DNA of 42,690 bases, from contig NZ_FWFJ01000031.1 in NCBI RefSeq assembly GCF_900172365.1, positions 1 through 42,690 on the forward strand. Reading direction: 5' to 3'. Shown here piece by piece: positions 40,000-42,690 of the stretch; within the stretch, counting starts at the first letter, position 1, and every line of letters starts with the position of its first letter. Below the pieces are notes generated by a model. It had not been told where the DNA came from, ran no database searches, and was given only the letters and a program-made list of their open reading frames with translations. The position numbers were made by a program, and so were the translations under genes. The stretch comes from Roseovarius gaetbuli. GTDB taxonomy: Bacteria > Pseudomonadota > Alphaproteobacteria > Rhodobacterales > Rhodobacteraceae.

Positions 40000-40241
40000 C
40001 GCCGACCTCCCGCGCGCCGGGGGCTCGGCAGTTCCTGCTGTTGCAGCCAGTCCTGCACCGCGTCACGGCGGTAATAGACCTTGCGGCCCGCGCGCACGCA
40101 GGGCGGGCCGAAGCGTCGCGCCTCCCAGCGGCGCAGCGTGTCCACCGTCAGATCCAGCTCAAGCGCCAGGTCGAGGCGGCTGATCCAGCCGGTCAACACG
40201 CCACCTGGCGCGGATCGCTCTGAGGTTCCGGTATCTCGCAT
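39996..40241 (-). CDS. AlpA/excisionase-type MerR-like HTH protein
   Basis: 81 residues from ATG 40241, with GGGAGA upstream; the longer frame to 40346 lacks support. Sequence GWISRLDLALELDLTVDTLRRWEARRFGPPCVRAGRKVYYRRDAVQDWLQQQ is the AlpA/Xis winged-HTH signature (helix-turn-helix then YYRRDAVQDWL). Such proteins direct excision or activate integrase. First gene of the leftward early operon and divergent from int, with a 560-bp repeat-containing gap between them. Confidence 0.78.
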   Translation of the reverse strand: MRDTGTSERSAPGGVLTGWISRLDLALELDLTVDTLRRWEARRFGPPCVRAGRKVYYRRDAVQDWLQQQELPSPRRAGGRR

Positions 40242-40325
40242 GCTCTTGTCTCCCGTTGATCGCCCGAAGCGGGCTGATTTCCGGACCCAAAAGACGCAGA
40301 CGCAAAGGGATGGCGGGAAGGCGCG

Positions 40326-40740
40326 GGGTGGCACTGGAATTGGCATTGCGCGCCACCCCTTGTTTTATTGGGGTTTGCGCGTCTGGAGTCATGTCGGACA
40401 GGTCACGCGCAGGACGGGCAGGTGTGCCCGCCAGCGCCGCGCCGGGGGCGGTTGTGCCTGTTCGCACCGCATGAGAACGCATTGGGCGACGTTCGGCAGC
40501 ACAGGCGGGGTTTCAGTTGGGTGGCAGGGTGGCATCGCTCTGCCGAAACCGCGCCACCCACTGATTTCATTGGAAATTTACAAAATTCTCGGGTGAATCT
40601 GCTGGCAATGCGCGCTGCGCGACCTGTTGCACGCCACTACCGCGTGGGCCGCGCTTGCCAGAATTTTCGCAAAACCCAACAAAACAACGGGTGGCACGGA
40701 TGCGGCGATCCGGTGCCACCCTGCGCCTCCCCGCCACCCC
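40326..40740. repeat. GGGTGGC repeat cluster between xis and int
   Basis: The heptamer GGGTGGC occurs at 40326, 40519, 40527 and 40689, usually followed by A; the inverse GCCACCC occurs at about 40353, 40553, 40715 and 40733. Two copies form a tandem GGGTGGCA pair at 40519-40534. Two others, 40689-40697 and 40713-40721, make a nearly perfect inverted repeat with the intervening GGAT/ATCC arms. The 480-bp gap has no supported gene. Likely protein-binding sites: arm-type sites for Int/Xis or operators. Confidence 0.7.
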
Positions 40741-40807
40741 GATGCCTGTGATTGGCTTGATTGTGGGGCGAATCTACGCCTGTGTCACATGTGAAAGGGA
40801 GCTCGAG

Positions 40808-42088
40808 TTGGTCAACAGATTACGATTGAACGATAAATCGGTGCGGGAGGCGATCCCCGCCAAAGGACGTGACTATCAGATCTTCGACACCGAGGTGCGG
40901 GGGTTCTCGATCCGCGTCCTGCGGTCGGGCAACCGGTCGTTTGCACTCGATTATCGCTATGCCGGGGCCCAGCGCCGCATGGCCATCGGGCGCTGGCCCG
41001 AATGGACGGTGACAGCCGCGCGTGAGCGCGCAAAGGAATTGCGCCGCGAGATCGACGCGGGCCACGATCCGCTTGGCGCGCGGGGTGAATTGCGCGAGGC
41101 CCCAAGGATCAACGACATGATCGATCGCTATCTGGCCGAGCATGTGCCGCATCTGGCCAAAACGAACGCATCCGACCAGCGATCCATGCTGACGAAACTC
41201 GTGGCACCCCATTGGGGCAACAAGCTGGTGAGTGAGATCACGCCGCATGATGTCGCGAAACTGCTGAATATCATCGCCAAGGGCCGGGCGCGGCCCTGCA
41301 AGGACAAACCCAACAACCGGGCGCGCAAGCTGCAAGGGTCAAAACCGACCCCGATCCGCGCCAACCGGACGGGTGAGGTGCTGCGCAAGATGTTCACGCT
41401 TGCCATCAGCTGGGGCTGGCGCACGGATAATCCGGCGTCGGGCTTCAGGAAAAGGGTTGAGAACGCCCGCGAGCGGTTCCTTTCGCAGGACGAGATCGCG
41501 CGGCTGGCCGAGGCGCTGGACGCGGCCGAGGATCAACGCGCGGCGGGGATCATCCGGATGTGCCTGCTGACCGGCAGCCGCGTGGGCGAGGTGCGGCAGG
41601 CGCGGTTTGAACAGTTCAATCTTGAGCTGGGCAGCTGGTCAAAGCCCGCCACCACCACCAAGCAGCGCAAGATTCATCGTATCCCGATCTCGGCCGAGGT
41701 GGCCGCCATTGTGCGCCAGCGCCAGCTGGTGGTGCCAAAGGGCAATCCGTGGCTTTTTCCCGGTGATGTGCCGGGGCAGCCGGTCAAGGAAATCCGCCGT
41801 TTCTGGATCCACATGCAGAAAGAGGCCAGGCTTCCCGAGGTGCGCATCCACGACCTGCGCCACACCTTCGCCTCCTTGCTGGTCAGCGGCGGAGCCTCAC
41901 TGGAGATGATCGGCAAGCTGCTGGGCCACAGCCAGATGCAGACGACCCAGCGTTATGCGCACCTGATGGATTCGCCCCTGCGCGCCGGTGTCGATGCCGT
42001 GGCCAGCATGCTCCGGCCCCGCCCGAAGATCGTGCATGATGCCGATGCCGCGCCCAAGGCGTTATCCGACGATCAAAAGTCCGCTTGA
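40808..42088 (+). CDS. int: Tyrosine integrase (DUF4102/P4-type)
   Basis: 426 residues. Start TTG 40808 is chosen: GGGAG lies 7 bp upstream and the product then begins VNRLRLNDKSVREAIPAKGRDY, typical of the family; ATG 40742 and the open frame back to 40655 have no SD. Domains: DUF4102 arm-binding (residues 1-90, FSIRVLRSGNRSFALDYRYAGAQRRMAIG), SAM-like core-binding (95-200), catalytic (220-400) with Arg in LLTGSRVGEVRQARFEQ, HDLRHTFASLLV (H-x-x-R), GHSQMQTTQRYAHL (His then nucleophile Tyr). All catalytic residues present. It catalyses integration and excision; the attachment site is expected beyond its 3' end, as in lambda. Confidence 0.9.
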   Translation: MVNRLRLNDKSVREAIPAKGRDYQIFDTEVRGFSIRVLRSGNRSFALDYRYAGAQRRMAIGRWPEWTVTAARERAKELRREIDAGHDPLGARGELREAPRINDMIDRYLAEHVPHLAKTNASDQRSMLTKLVAPHWGNKLVSEITPHDVAKLLNIIAKGRARPCKDKPNNRARKLQGSKPTPIRANRTGEVLRKMFTLAISWGWRTDNPASGFRKRVENARERFLSQDEIARLAEALDAAEDQRAAGIIRMCLLTGSRVGEVRQARFEQFNLELGSWSKPATTTKQRKIHRIPISAEVAAIVRQRQLVVPKGNPWLFPGDVPGQPVKEIRRFWIHMQKEARLPEVRIHDLRHTFASLLVSGGASLEMIGKLLGHSQMQTTQRYAHLMDSPLRAGVDAVASMLRPRPKIVHDADAAPKALSDDQKSA

Positions 42089-42113
42089 CCCGCGCCGCGT
42101 TGTTCGGGGCCCG

Positions 42114-42554
42114 TCAGGTCCCTTCGCGGCGCAGCTCATGCCAGATCGGCGTGATCCGCCTGCGGATGCTGCGGCTGTCGGGGATCCTCGCGCCGCCTGT
42201 CTGATCGGCAAACCAGTCCTGCATCTCCGCGATGAGTTCGGCCTGTGTGGCGGGCAGGCCCTGATCGTGGATGCGCCGGATCAGGGCGATGTTCATGCCC
42301 GCCCAATCATACGGCTGCCCGCCATTCGCACCCCCGGCGGCCTTGCGGACCAGGTCGTGCTCGTCCTCGAACCCGAACACCTCCTCAGCGCGGATCAGCA
42401 TGTCCGCAACCGTCACCGGCACGCCGTCCGGCGGGTCCGTGATGATCAGCCAGTTCGAGGCATCGGGTGGCAGGATGCGTTGCATGACACCTTCGGTCGG
42501 GCCGGGGCCGCTGCGGCGAAACAGGGGCAGCAGGTCCATCGGCGAGAGGGTCAC
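42114..42554 (-). CDS. Unknown protein, N-terminus at or disrupted by IS3-family insertion
   Basis: About 146 residues, starting at GTG 42554 or ATG 42539. Contains DLLPLFRRSGPGPTEGVMQRILPPDASNWLIITDPPDGVPVTVADML and WAGMNIALIRRIHDQGLPATQAELIAEMQDWFADQTGG, ending WHELRREGT. Family unknown; it may be a host gene outside the phage. The IS end lies about 10-20 bp upstream, so either the promoter or the true N-terminus has been removed. Convergent with int. Confidence 0.5.
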   Translation of the reverse strand: MTLSPMDLLPLFRRSGPGPTEGVMQRILPPDASNWLIITDPPDGVPVTVADMLIRAEEVFGFEDEHDLVRKAAGGANGGQPYDWAGMNIALIRRIHDQGLPATQAELIAEMQDWFADQTGGARIPDSRSIRRRITPIWHELRREGT

Positions 42555-42566
42555 CGGGCCCGCGGT

Positions 42567-42690
42567 AATCCCCCCCAAAATTAGTGGTGTTCAAAAGTAG
42601 AATTTTCTCGGCAAGATATCTGAGGAGATTTACGATGAAGAACGGACGATTTAGCGACGCTCAGATCATGACGATCCTGAAGCAGGCGGA
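42567..42690 (+). mobile_element. Left end of an IS3-family insertion sequence (partial)
   Basis: The sequence TAATCCCCCCCAAAATTAG (starting about 42567) resembles the terminal inverted repeats of IS3-group elements with C-rich start and AAAATTAG. It is followed by an OrfA start. The right end lies outside the window, and the exact left base is uncertain. Confidence 0.7.
42635..42690 (+). CDS. IS3-family transposase OrfA (partial, 5' end)
   Basis: ATG 42635 behind GAGGAG encodes MKNGRFSDAQIMTILKQAE before the window ends. This is the N-terminal helix-turn-helix of IS3-group OrfA (typical form MKxxRFSxEQIxxILKEAE). Only 18 full codons are visible. OrfB would follow outside. Confidence 0.8.
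   Translation, partial: MKNGRFSDAQIMTILKQA

Noticed and set aside
1..42690. tRNA or rRNA genes as integration site
   Set aside because: No cloverleaf-like or rRNA sequence was noticed on either strand by eye, including next to the integrase; not tested with a covariance model.

Overview
The window is dense, GC-rich and mostly one integrated temperate phage. The phage families (a lambda-type head module joined to a tail module like that of the Rhodobacterales gene transfer agent), the DUF2793, DUF6127 and DUF6441 genes and the codon usage point to an alphaproteobacterium, most likely Rhodobacteraceae. That assignment is inference from gene families, not from a marker gene. No tRNA or rRNA gene and no CRISPR array was seen.

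Layout. 1-161 is the 3' end of an unidentified gene. 328-3294 is a rightward, AT-richer three-gene ABC-three-component (ABC-3C) defence operon. 3432-26521 is the leftward late operon of the phage, described here in transcription order from right to left: small and large terminase, gpW-like connector, portal, S49 protease with nested scaffold, gpD-like decoration, major capsid, head-tail joining, DUF6441, tail terminator, tail tube, tail assembly chaperone with a -1 frameshift, tape measure, DUF2460, DUF2163, NlpC/P60, GTA-type tip protein, DUF2793/C1q-like fibre, DUF6127, M15 endolysin and overlapping spanins. Three accessory pieces sit inside it: a VapBC45-like toxin-antitoxin pair (17305-18401), a bactofilin on the opposite strand (16416-16808) and a small acidic ORF (11442-11648).

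26639-31082 holds accessory genes: DUF3489, a secreted protein, a ParB-MTase fusion, a degenerate deaminase and a GNAT acetyltransferase. 31540-31825 is a dead IS5-type fragment. 32172-37345 is a clearly AT-richer restriction island: a beta-class DNA methyltransferase convergent with an operon of D12 adenine methyltransferase, an unrecognised 184-residue protein, a McrB-like GTPase without an N-terminal recognition domain, and McrC nuclease. 37526-40241 is the leftward early operon with ATGA-coupled genes: AlpA/Xis, an 88-residue protein, VRR-NUC nuclease, a replication initiator with iterons inside its coding sequence, and downstream unknowns. A tyrosine integrase (40808-42088) closes the phage on the right. 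Beyond it are a host-like gene and the left end of an IS3-family element cut by the window edge.

The most interesting points are: (1) the split McrBC/two-methyltransferase system, which looks LlaJI-like but has its putative specificity part as a separate gene; (2) an A AAA AAC slippery site that joins two tail chaperone frames; (3) 23-bp-spaced iterons read in all three frames inside the initiator gene, marking a probable origin; (4) a 5-bp tandem duplication that knocks out the apparent start of the large terminase; and (5) a GGGTGGC repeat cluster between xis and int. I did not find a CI/Cro-type repressor or a convincing att core.
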